Shown here piece after piece: positions 49,375 to 59,070 of a stretch of DNA of 64,000 nucleotides. The position numbers and the translations under genes are program-made. The DNA comes from Deltaproteobacteria bacterium (GTDB lineage: Bacteria > Myxococcota > UBA727 > VGSZ01). Below the pieces are notes generated by a model. That model saw nothing but the letters and a program-made list of their open reading frames with translations. It made no database searches and was not told where the DNA came from. Every line of letters starts with the position of its first letter. Position 1 is the stretch's first letter. Location of the stretch: assembly GCA_016177705.1 (NCBI GenBank), contig JACOUT010000007.1, positions 2,674 to 66,673 on the forward strand. The letters are read 5' to 3'.

Positions 49375-50145
49375 ATGGACGCCCGTCGCGAGTCGATCAA
49401 CCTGTTGTCGTCGTCCGAGGTGGCGGCGATGCGCAAGGCCGGCCGCGCCGCCGCCGAGATGATCGCGCACCTGGCGACGCTGGTGAAGGCGGGCATCAGC
49501 ACCGCCGACCTCGACGACGCCGCGGTCGCGTGGACCTCGGCGCGCGGCTACCAGAACGGCCCGCTCAACTACCACGGCTTCCCCAAGAGCATCTGCACCA
49601 GCATCAACGAGGTGGTGTGCCACGGCATCCCGAGCAAGAAGGTGCTGCTGAAAGACGGCGACATCATCAACATCGACGTCACGCCCATCGTCGACGGCTG
49701 GTACGGCGACACCTCACAGACCTACCACGTGGGCGCACCGCGGCCGCAGGCCAAGAAGCTGGTCGACGTCACCGAGGAGTGCCTGCGCCGCGCCATCGCG
49801 GTGGTGAAGCCGGGCGCGCGCATCGGCGACATCGGCGGCGCCATCCAGGAGTACGCCGAGGCCAACGGCTACTCGGTGGTCAAGGACTTCGTCGGCCACG
49901 GCATCGGCCGCAGCTTCCACACGGCGCCGCAGGTGCCGCACTACGGCAAGCGCGGCAAGGGCGACCGGCTGCACAAGGGCATGTGCTTCACCATCGAGCC
50001 CATGATCAACGCCGGCACCTGGGAGATCGAGGTGCTCGACGACGGCTGGACCGCGGTGACGCGCGACCGCAAGCTGTCGGCGCAGTTCGAGCACACCGTC
50101 GTCGTCACCGAGCACGGCTGCGAGATCCTGACCGCGTCTGTTTGA
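49375..50145 (+). CDS. map: Methionine aminopeptidase, type I
   Basis: Removes the N-terminal Met from nascent proteins. The 256-residue protein carries all family metal ligands: D101 and D112 (NIDVTPIVDGWYGDTSQT), H175 (VGHGIGR), E208 (FTIEPM) and E239 (FEHTVVV), plus the substrate histidine H83 (CHGIPS). The KAG.IST and NYHGFPKSICTSINEV segments are typical. No N-terminal zinc finger is present. It is the first gene of a short plus-strand run with the Nudix gene 1 bp downstream. Confidence 0.97.
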   Translation: MDARRESINLLSSSEVAAMRKAGRAAAEMIAHLATLVKAGISTADLDDAAVAWTSARGYQNGPLNYHGFPKSICTSINEVVCHGIPSKKVLLKDGDIINIDVTPIVDGWYGDTSQTYHVGAPRPQAKKLVDVTEECLRRAIAVVKPGARIGDIGGAIQEYAEANGYSVVKDFVGHGIGRSFHTAPQVPHYGKRGKGDRLHKGMCFTIEPMINAGTWEIEVLDDGWTAVTRDRKLSAQFEHTVVVTEHGCEILTASV

Positions 50146-50146
50146 C

Positions 50147-50704
50147 ATGGCCAAGACGCTGCTGCCGTTCCTCGAGGTGAGCCAGGGCGAGTCGGACCGT
50201 CGGCGCGTCTTCACCATCCGCTCCGATCAGGTGAAGAGCCAGCTCTCCGGCCGCACCTTCACCGTCGATCGCCTGATCGGGCCCGACTGGGTCAACGTCG
50301 TCGCCGTCACGGCCGACCAGCGCTTGGTGCTGGTGCGCCAGTGGCGCTTCGGCACGCGCTCCTTCACCTGGGAGCTGCCGGCGGGGCTGGTCGAGCACGG
50401 CGAAGATCCGCTGCAGGCCGGCTTGCGCGAGCTGCGCGAGGAGACGGGCTATGCGCCCGTCGACGCGGCGCAGGCGCGCGTTCTCGGCGTGGTGCACCCG
50501 AACCCTGCGTTCATGAGCAACGTCTGCACCACCGTGCTCGCGCCCGGGTGCGCGCTGGTGGGCGAGCAGCAGCTCGATGCCTCCGAGGAGATCGAGATCG
50601 GCACCGTGCCGCTCGACGAGCTGCCGGCGCGCGTGGCGTCGGGCGAGCTGTCGACCGCGCTCGGGTTGGTGGGGCTCTACTGGTGGGAGCGCTCGCGTCA
50701 CTGA
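50147..50704 (+). CDS. Nudix hydrolase (ADP-ribose pyrophosphatase-like)
   Basis: A 185-residue Nudix protein. The Nudix box is present (G80, E86, then RELREETGY with R94, E95, E98 and E99), the metal site for cleaving nucleoside-diphosphate-linked substrates. VLVRQWRFGTRSFTWELPAGLVE resembles the ADP-ribose and NudF branch, as does PNPAFMSN. Substrate cannot be fixed by sequence alone. It starts 1 bp after the map stop; ATG 50147. Confidence 0.9.
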   Translation: MAKTLLPFLEVSQGESDRRRVFTIRSDQVKSQLSGRTFTVDRLIGPDWVNVVAVTADQRLVLVRQWRFGTRSFTWELPAGLVEHGEDPLQAGLRELREETGYAPVDAAQARVLGVVHPNPAFMSNVCTTVLAPGCALVGEQQLDASEEIEIGTVPLDELPARVASGELSTALGLVGLYWWERSRH

Positions 50705-50781
50705 CCGCAGCCTGTTTCCTCGAGGAATTCGGGGCGAAAGCCGAGCGTTTTCATGGCTTCCCGTTGCGCGACGCGGACGCT

Positions 50782-53037
50782 ATGCACTGCGTCATGAGCG
50801 CGCTCTATCCGGTCTTCCACACGGTCATCACCCTGGGCCTCGTGATGGGCGCCTTCGCCTTCATGGGCCAGCGGCTCTTGCAGATCGCGTCGATGGTGAA
50901 CATGGGCCGCCACGAGGCAGTGCGCACCGACCACAAGGGCGCGCGCTGGCGCATGGTGCTGTCCATCGTGTTCGGCCACAAGAAGACGCTCGAGGACAAG
51001 ACCTCCGGCCTGACGCACATGGCCTTCATCTACGGCTTCTGCGTGCTCGGCGCGGGGCACAGCGAGATCGTGGTCGAGGGCCTGACCATGTTCCTGCGGA
51101 CCTTCGGCGAGAAGCCGCTCACCTGGGATCGCCTGCCGCTCTTGTCGCCCGAGCACCCGCTCATCTGGATCTACTGGTTGAGCCAGGACTTCGCGGCGTT
51201 CCTGGTGCTGAGCGCCGTCGTCATAGCGCTGGTGCGCCGCATCGCCTTCGCGCCGCCGCGCCTGCAGCCGCGCTCGGCCGACGCCGAGCGCATCCTCTAC
51301 TTCATCCTCACGCTCTACGTGACCTTCTACTTCTTCCAGGGCGCGCACCACCTGCGCGAGCACCATTACGAGTACCACTACTCGCAGTGGAAGCCGTTCA
51401 CCTCGATGATGTCGATGTGGATGGCGCAGCTGCCGCGCGGCGCCGTCGACGCCATGTACTGGATCTTCTGGTGGGGCCACGTGCTCACCTTCCTCGGCTT
51501 CGGCGCCTACATCCCGACCTCCAAGCACATGCACCTGATCTTCGCGGGGCCGAACACCTGGTTCTTCAACAAGGCGGTCTACGGCTGGCGCCAACCCGAC
51601 GTCGTGGCGGCCGAGCGCAAGCTGCCGCCCAAGCAGCGCGCGCGCCCGATGGGCCTGCCGCCCGCGATCGACTTCGAGACCGCCGAGAAGTACGGCATCG
51701 ACCGCATCGACGAGCTGCCGTGGAAGACCCTGCTCGACGGTTTCGCCTGCACCGAGTGCGGCCGCTGCAACAACGTGTGTCCTGCGCACCTGACCCACAA
51801 GCCGCTCAAGCCGAAGAAGGTGCTGCACGACATCAAGATCAGCCTGCTCAAGAAGAACGGCCCGAGCCTGTACCAGTTGCGCGACACCTGGGGACGCAAG
51901 CAGGAGAGCACCAAGGAGGCCGACCTCGCCTGGACGCCGCCGGTGGCGCTCATCAACAAGGACGAGATCAAGCACGACGACAAGAGCAAGGTGTCGCCCG
52001 ACGGCAGCTACCTCGAGGTCGACGGCCAGATCCACGTCGACGAGGCGTGGGCCTGCACCACCTGCGCCGCCTGCGTCGAGGCCTGCCCGGTCTTGATCGA
52101 CTCGGTGCCGGGCACGCTCATCGGCCTGCGCCAGAGCCTGGTGATGATGGAGTCGGACTTCCCGGCCGAGCTGACCGCCGCCTTCAAGGGCCTCGAGCGC
52201 CAGGGCAACCCCTGGGGCGTGGGGCCGGACAAGCGCGAGGAGTGGGCCGAGGGGCTCGAGGTGCCGACGTTTTCGTCCGTCGGCGGCGAGCGCGTGGTCG
52301 ACTACCTGTTCTTCGTCGGCTGCGCCGGTGCCACCGACGACAACGCCAAGAAGACGCAGCGGGCGCTGGTCAAGGTGCTCAAGGCGGCCAAGGTCGACTT
52401 CGCCATCCTCGGCGCCGAGGAGAAGTGCTGCGGCGATCCGGCGCGGCGCTTGGGCAACGAGGCGGTGTTCAACCAGCTCGCGCAGGAGAACATCGGCATC
52501 TTCGGCCAGTACAAGTTCAAGAAGATCTTCACCGCCTGCCCGCACTGCCTGACGTCGATCCAGAACGAGTACGCCGAGCACGGCGGCGACTTCGAGGTGC
52601 TGCACCACTCGCAGCTCATTGCGCAGCTCTTGAAGGACAAGCGCATCCCCGTCGACGCCGCCAAGGCGCTCGGCAGCGACGTCACCTACCACGACCCCTG
52701 CTACCTCGGCCGCTACTGCCGCGAGACCGAGGCGCCGCGCGAGGTGCTGTTTTCCATCGGCGGCAAGAGCAAGCTCAAGGAGATGGAGCGCAACAAGGGC
52801 GCCTCCTTCTGCTGCGGCGGCGGCGGCGGGCGCATCTTCCTCGAGGAGCACATCGGCGAGCGCGTCAACGTCGAGCGCACCAAGCAGGCGATGGCGACCG
52901 GGGCCAAGACCATCGCCACCGGCTGCCCGTTCTGCAAGTCGATGCTGGTCGACGGCACCAAGGCGCTCGACGCCGAGGAGAAGATCGCGGTGCGGGATAT
53001 CGCCGAGCTGCTGGCCGAGCGGCTGCCGGGCGGGTGA
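50782..53037 (+). CDS. Membrane-bound Fe-S oxidoreductase (heterodisulfide-reductase-D/EtfAB:quinone-reductase-like)
   Basis: A 751-residue membrane electron carrier. The N-terminal half has five hydrophobic helices (about 9-35, 78-102, 128-152, 170-188, 222-245) with histidines suitable for haem or quinone contact. Two 4Fe-4S ferredoxin motifs follow: CTECGRCNNVC (323-333) and CTTCAACVEAC (425-435). The C-terminal part has two CCG-type domains (VGCAGATDD, KCCGDP, CPHC at about 520-600; CYLGRYC, FCCGGGGGR, CPFC at about 650-720). This matches the FeS oxidoreductase type thought to pass electrons from EtfAB or lactate/acyl-CoA oxidation to quinone. ATG 50794 is an alternative start. Inverted-repeat element 2 lies just after its stop. 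Confidence 0.9.
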   Translation: MHCVMSALYPVFHTVITLGLVMGAFAFMGQRLLQIASMVNMGRHEAVRTDHKGARWRMVLSIVFGHKKTLEDKTSGLTHMAFIYGFCVLGAGHSEIVVEGLTMFLRTFGEKPLTWDRLPLLSPEHPLIWIYWLSQDFAAFLVLSAVVIALVRRIAFAPPRLQPRSADAERILYFILTLYVTFYFFQGAHHLREHHYEYHYSQWKPFTSMMSMWMAQLPRGAVDAMYWIFWWGHVLTFLGFGAYIPTSKHMHLIFAGPNTWFFNKAVYGWRQPDVVAAERKLPPKQRARPMGLPPAIDFETAEKYGIDRIDELPWKTLLDGFACTECGRCNNVCPAHLTHKPLKPKKVLHDIKISLLKKNGPSLYQLRDTWGRKQESTKEADLAWTPPVALINKDEIKHDDKSKVSPDGSYLEVDGQIHVDEAWACTTCAACVEACPVLIDSVPGTLIGLRQSLVMMESDFPAELTAAFKGLERQGNPWGVGPDKREEWAEGLEVPTFSSVGGERVVDYLFFVGCAGATDDNAKKTQRALVKVLKAAKVDFAILGAEEKCCGDPARRLGNEAVFNQLAQENIGIFGQYKFKKIFTACPHCLTSIQNEYAEHGGDFEVLHHSQLIAQLLKDKRIPVDAAKALGSDVTYHDPCYLGRYCRETEAPREVLFSIGGKSKLKEMERNKGASFCCGGGGGRIFLEEHIGERVNVERTKQAMATGAKTIATGCPFCKSMLVDGTKALDAEEKIAVRDIAELLAERLPGG

Positions 53038-53056
53038 CGAGCCAAGACCCGGAATC

Positions 53057-53364
53057 TGGGGCTTGTCGTGTTGCCCTCAGCGGCGGTCGCTGCTCTCGCG
53101 AGAGCGTGCCGCGGTGCCGTCATGTCGCGCCGCCGTTCGAGGTTCGGCCGCTTGAGGCCACGACGACGGGCTTGCCGCTCCCAAGCGCCCCCACCCCTGC
53201 CCCTCCCCGCAGGGGAGGGGCAGGGGTGGGGGCGTTCATCCCCGGTAGTTACGTCGGCGCGCGGCGCTCACGTTCCGTTCCGGCACCGCCTCGCCACACG
53301 AAGGCACCGCGGCATGCTCTCGCGAGAGCAGCAAGCGTCAATGATGGAGGGCCGACAAGCCCCA
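53057..53364. repeat. Gene-less inverted-repeat element, second copy of the hairpin family
   Basis: A 308-bp symmetric hairpin in the 373-bp gap (53038-53410) between two convergent genes. Ends TGGGGCTTGTCG (53057-53068) and its exact complement (53353-53364) are equally far from the centre. Inside, 53089-53118 and the complement of 53303-53332 agree at 29 of 30 positions and share GCTCTCGCGAGAGC with the DUF559 element. The apex is a perfect 23-bp stem (53186-53208 / 53212-53234) with a GCA loop. There is no reading frame of note within it; the rest of the gap is a purine/pyrimidine-rich flank. Confidence 0.85.
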
Positions 53365-53410
53365 ACTGCTCTTCCTCTTCCGCTAGCGCCGTCCTCCGTG
53401 CGACGCGCGC

Positions 53411-54406
53411 CTACTTGAACGGCCGCGCCTTGGCGCGCAACCGCTCCGGGATCTTCTCCACGTCGTCGACGATGTGGGTCTCGCCCTGCGCGTCCTCGAA
53501 GATCCACAGCTGACCCGTGCCCTTCGTGCCCGTGGCCGGGGCGCTCGGCGCCGGTGGTGGCGGCGCCGGGCGCTCCGCTGGCTTCGGCTCGGTCCCGGTC
53601 GACGTCGACGCGTCGCCGCTGCCGTCGCGCGGTGGCTGCACGCCGATGGGCGCTGGTGGCGCGCCCCCGGACGCTGCCTCGAGCACACCGCGCTCGCGCA
53701 GCCAGGTGCCGGCCTGCGCGCCGAGCGTCTCGGGCGCACCGAAGCTCATGCCCGACGAGTCAGGGGTGCTCCCCGTGCCGGTTGAGGGCGCAGCGCCCGA
53801 CGACACGCCGGCCGCGAAGCTCTGCCAGCAGCTACCGCAGGTCGCGAAGGCGAAAAAGCCGAGGATCAGCAAGAGCAGCAGCAGCCCGCCGCGACCGCCG
53901 TGTCGTCCGCGCCGATGCCGCCGACCGCGACGATCGACGCGATAGCAGCGATCGTCGTCGCGGTCGGGCATGAAGAACCAGCCGACCGCGAGCGCCGCGC
54001 CGTCGCCGAGCCACGAGCGCTCCTGGCCAAAGGCGCGCACGCCCGCCGAGGAGAGCAGCACCCACAGACCCCACGCGCCGAACGCGGTGCCGATCGGGAA
54101 CGCGGCCAGCATGGTGGTGCACAGCACGATGCCGAGCCAGCGTCCCCACGGGGCACGCTTGGAGATGCCGTACCAGGCGAGCAGCTCCGGCACGCCACCG
54201 GCAGCGAGCACCACGCCGACGACGACGCAGAGCGCGCTCAGCCCGACGGCGCCGCCCGCGCCGCCCGAGCCGAACAACATGACCGCGCCGCCGAGCAGAC
54301 CGAGCACGGCGAGCCCGACGCCGAGCGCGACGCTGCCGAAGCCGAGCACCGCGAGCACGAGCGCGAGGCGGCCGAGCGCGCGGCGGATGTCGTCGGGTCC
54401 GTTCAT
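53411..54406 (-). CDS. Membrane protein with DUF4124-like C-terminal segment
   Basis: A 331-residue protein with four hydrophobic helices at about 14-40, 45-75, 85-110 and 115-130, a basic Arg/His-rich loop, one more helix (LLLLLLILGFFAFATC, about 172-190), and then a long Pro/Ser/Thr/Ala-rich region. The end (LWIFEDAQGETHIVDDVEKIPERLRAKARPF) matches the pattern of DUF4124 domains, small beta modules of unknown role at exported ends. ATG 54406 is chosen; it lies 4 bp inside a plausible leader. The gap to the divergent lipoprotein gene (54407-54618) holds nothing recognisable. Confidence 0.75.
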   Translation of the reverse strand: MNGPDDIRRALGRLALVLAVLGFGSVALGVGLAVLGLLGGAVMLFGSGGAGGAVGLSALCVVVGVVLAAGGVPELLAWYGISKRAPWGRWLGIVLCTTMLAAFPIGTAFGAWGLWVLLSSAGVRAFGQERSWLGDGAALAVGWFFMPDRDDDRCYRVDRRGRRHRRGRHGGRGGLLLLLLILGFFAFATCGSCWQSFAAGVSSGAAPSTGTGSTPDSSGMSFGAPETLGAQAGTWLRERGVLEAASGGAPPAPIGVQPPRDGSGDASTSTGTEPKPAERPAPPPPAPSAPATGTKGTGQLWIFEDAQGETHIVDDVEKIPERLRAKARPFK

Positions 54407-54618
54407 GGTTGCCACGATAGCCCGCACACCGATTCCACTTTCGTCCTCGTGAGTGGAACGGCCGGCGCAGCGCACGGCCGTGGTCGACGACGCAGGGAGG
54501 TAGCCGATCGAGGCTCGTGCGCCGGTGCGTGCCGCTGTTCGCCGCACACGGACCCACACGGTGATCGAGGTCACGCCGGCGATCGCCGCGCGCTATCGTC
54601 GCGGTGAAGGGGGAGCCC

Positions 54619-56670
54619 ATGCGCGCACCGCTCGTCCCGTTCCTCGCGTCCCTGGCCACGCTGCCGTTCTCGTCGTGCACCTGTGACACCCCCGCCGCGC
54701 CCGGCGAAGGCGAGGGCGAGGGCGAGGGCGAGCCAGGCGAGGGCGAGGGCGACCCGCTTGACGGGGGCTTCATCGGCGACTCGGGCGTGCCGCTCGACTG
54801 TGTCGCCGGGCTCGTCAGCATCGCGCTCGATCCTGCCAACCAGAACGTGGTGCTCGACGGCACCGCGCCAAACGCGATCAACTTCGCGGCCACCGGCACG
54901 CTCGACAACGGCAGCCCGGTCGACCTCGACGAGGCACGACTCGCCTGGAGCGCCGCGCGCGGCGACGACGGCGACCCCGGTGCCGTCAGCGGCGGCAGCT
55001 TCCAGCCGAACCCGCTGCTCGGCGGCGTCGTCACCATCAGCGCCACCGACGGCTGCGTCACCGGTAGCGCCATCGTCACCTTCACGGTGAACGCGACCAT
55101 CGGCACGCCGACCAACCCGGCGGACTGGACGGGCACGCCGACCAGCGCCGCTCCGCTCCCCGAGGTGGTCTATCCGAGCGACCAGACGCGCTTCCCGCGC
55201 AACATCCATCAGACGCTGTTTCAGTGGCGCGCCGCCGGCTACGACGAGTTCCGCCTGACCTTCGCGGGCACGGGCTCGACGGTCACCGTCTTCACCGACG
55301 GCGTCCACCCGCAGTGCACCGACGCCGACGCGGCCTGCTTCGAAGCGGACGCGACGGCGTGGAGCCTGATCGCCGGCAGCAACGCGGGCGGCACGGTGAG
55401 TTGGACCGTCGACGCGCTCGATCGCTCGACCGCCACGCCGACCATCCGGCGCGCAGCCTCGATCACGATCGGCTTCTCGCTGCGCGACGTGAGGGGCGCC
55501 ATCTTCTACTGGTCGACGACGTCGGCGGGCATCCGTCGCGCCAACATCGGCGACGCCGCGCCGCAGGACTACATCACCGGTCGCCCCGGCACGCTGTACG
55601 CGAGCGAGGGCCAGGTGAAGTGCGTCGCGTGCCACACGGTGTCGCGCGACGGCCGCAAGATCGCGGCGCCCGTCGAGACCATGGAGCGCGACAAGAGCCT
55701 TTGGATCATGGACGTGACCATCGCCGCGCCGCCGTTCCCGCGCGTGTCCTCCGTGGAGAACACCGGTGGCCACGGCTTCGCGACCTTCTCGCCTGACACC
55801 TCGCTCGTGATGGTGTCGTGGGGCGGCGAGCTGTGGTTGGTCGACGCCGCCACTGGCGCCTACGTCGCCCCCGTCGATCTCGCCGGCGGCGAGGGCACCG
55901 AGCCGGATTGGTCGCCCGACGGCACGCAAGTGGCCTACGCCACCGAGAAGGGCGACGCGCCGTCCACCGCGTCGATCGCACTGCTGCCGGTCACCGGCGC
56001 GACCACCTTCGGCGCGCCGGAGATCCTGGTGCAGCAGGAGGGCGATCGCACCAACGTCTACCCGATGTTCTCGCCCGACGGCCGTTGGCTCGCCTTCTCG
56101 CGCGGCAAGGGCGGCCACGGCGACGACGAGATGCAGTTGTTCATCGTCGACGGTACGGGACCGACGCCGGGTACGCCCGTCGAGCTGCTCAACGCCAATC
56201 GCGTCGTCAGCAACGCCATGACCGACGGCCAGCACCAAAACGGCGGTCCGACCTGGGCGCCGCCGGGCGACCTGTACTGGATCGCCTTCAACTCGAAGCG
56301 CGCCTATGGGCTGGTCGACGAGCAGGGCGGCACGCAGCAGATCTGGGTGGCCGCCGTCGACCCCGCGCTGCTGGCGGCGGGCGTGGTCGATCCGAGCTGG
56401 CCCGCCTTCCGCCTGCAGTTTCAGGGCCTCGAGGAGGACAACCACCGCGCCTTCTGGGCGCTCGACGTGCGCGAAGAGCCGCCGCCGGTCGACGCCGGCC
56501 CTGCCCTGCCCGACGCCGGCCCGCCGCCCGACGCCGGCCCGCCGCCCGCGTGCGTCGCGAGCGCCGCCGCGTGCGATCCCGTGCTCGATAGCTGCTGCAA
56601 CACGTCGGAGCGCTGCCTGACCTTCGACGACGGCGTGACCTACACGTGTGCGCTGTTCGTCGGCGGCTGA
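54619..56670 (+). CDS. Lipoprotein with beta-propeller (TolB-like) domain and CxxCH motif
   Basis: A 683-residue surface lipoprotein: lipobox FSSC (Cys20), Gly-Glu linker, a first beta-domain (about 60-180), a second domain containing a single haem-type motif CVACH (VKCVACHTVSRDGRKI), and a six-blade-like propeller with PD40 repeats (FSPDTSLVMVSWGGELWLVD, DWSPDGTQVAYATE, FSPDGRWLAFSRG). A Pro-Asp-Ala-Gly linker (PDAGPPPDAGPPP) leads to a Cys-rich tail (VASAAACDPVLDSCCN). CxxCH next to a PD40 propeller suggests a surface electron or ligand binding role, not proven. ATG 54619 follows GGGGGAG. Confidence 0.83.
   Translation: MRAPLVPFLASLATLPFSSCTCDTPAAPGEGEGEGEGEPGEGEGDPLDGGFIGDSGVPLDCVAGLVSIALDPANQNVVLDGTAPNAINFAATGTLDNGSPVDLDEARLAWSAARGDDGDPGAVSGGSFQPNPLLGGVVTISATDGCVTGSAIVTFTVNATIGTPTNPADWTGTPTSAAPLPEVVYPSDQTRFPRNIHQTLFQWRAAGYDEFRLTFAGTGSTVTVFTDGVHPQCTDADAACFEADATAWSLIAGSNAGGTVSWTVDALDRSTATPTIRRAASITIGFSLRDVRGAIFYWSTTSAGIRRANIGDAAPQDYITGRPGTLYASEGQVKCVACHTVSRDGRKIAAPVETMERDKSLWIMDVTIAAPPFPRVSSVENTGGHGFATFSPDTSLVMVSWGGELWLVDAATGAYVAPVDLAGGEGTEPDWSPDGTQVAYATEKGDAPSTASIALLPVTGATTFGAPEILVQQEGDRTNVYPMFSPDGRWLAFSRGKGGHGDDEMQLFIVDGTGPTPGTPVELLNANRVVSNAMTDGQHQNGGPTWAPPGDLYWIAFNSKRAYGLVDEQGGTQQIWVAAVDPALLAAGVVDPSWPAFRLQFQGLEEDNHRAFWALDVREEPPPVDAGPALPDAGPPPDAGPPPACVASAAACDPVLDSCCNTSERCLTFDDGVTYTCALFVGG
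54703..54753 (+). repeat. Microsatellite encoding short Gly-Glu linker
   Basis: Repeats of a ggcgag unit encode two Gly-Glu runs split by a proline, between the lipid anchor and the mature domain of the propeller lipoprotein. Confidence 0.9.
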
Positions 56671-56756
56671 CGACCCCGGAGGTCCAGCAGGTCGAACACG
56701 CCGAAATCGGGCGAATTTGCTCCCACCGTCGGGCGCTCTCTACGATCGCCAAAGCC

Positions 56757-58448
<1,692 letters not shown>

Positions 58449-58458
58449 GCTCCCCTCC

Positions 58459-59070
58459 ATGCGCGGCTTGCTCGTCCTCGCGTTCGTGATGGCAGGCGCG
58501 CCGGCGCTCGCCGAGGACACGGACACCGCGCAGGCGAAGAAGCTGTTCGTGCTCGCCACCACGAACTACGAGCTCGGCCGCTTCGACGACGCGCTCAGGA
58601 GTTACCTCGAGGCCTACCAGCGAAAGCCGCTGCCCGGCTTCTTGTTCAACATCGGGCTGTGCCACCGCAAGCTCGGCGATCACGTCGCCGCCGTGGCCGC
58701 CTTCGAGGAGTACCTGGCCAAAGTGCCGAAGGCGCAGAACCGCGCCGACGTCGAGGCCATGTTGGCGGAGGAGCGCGCGGCGGCCGCGGCCGCGCCGCCA
58801 CCGACACCACCGCCCGTGGTCGCCGAGCCAGCACCTCCCCCGCCCCCGGCCGCCGCGGTGGCACCGGTCGCGCCCGAGCAGGCGCCGCCTCCGTCCGAAC
58901 CGCCCGCCGGTGACGACGGAGGCACCTGGGTGTGGGCGGCGGCGGGCGGCGCCGTGCTGGTGGCCGCAGCCGCGGGCACCGTCGCTGCCGTCGCGTTCTT
59001 TGCCCAGCCGGCGACCACACCTCCTGCCACGACGCAGCCACTGGCGCGCGTCGATCTCAGGACGCCGTGA
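58459..59070 (+). CDS. TPR protein with signal peptide and membrane segment
   Basis: A 203-residue envelope protein: signal peptide (about 1-18), two TPR units (about 22-90; [61 protein letters not shown]), a Pro/Ala-rich linker and a transmembrane helix (about 155-180). TPRs mediate protein contacts. It sits 10 bp after the kinase, and overlaps the following lipoprotein gene by 4 bp (GTGA). A role as kinase partner is inferred by position only. Confidence 0.82.
   Translation: MRGLLVLAFVMAGAPALAEDTDTAQAKKLFVLATTNYELGRFDDALRSYLEAYQRKPLPGFLFNIGLCHRKLGDHVAAVAAFEEYLAKVPKAQNRADVEAMLAEERAAAAAAPPPTPPPVVAEPAPPPPPAAAVAPVAPEQAPPPSEPPAGDDGGTWVWAAAGGAVLVAAAAGTVAAVAFFAQPATTPPATTQPLARVDLRTP

Noticed and set aside
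53186..53234. The 23-bp GC stem as an ordinary intrinsic terminator only
   Set aside because: It has no T-run and is the apex of a larger symmetric unit with matching arms and ends, so a simple terminator does not explain it.
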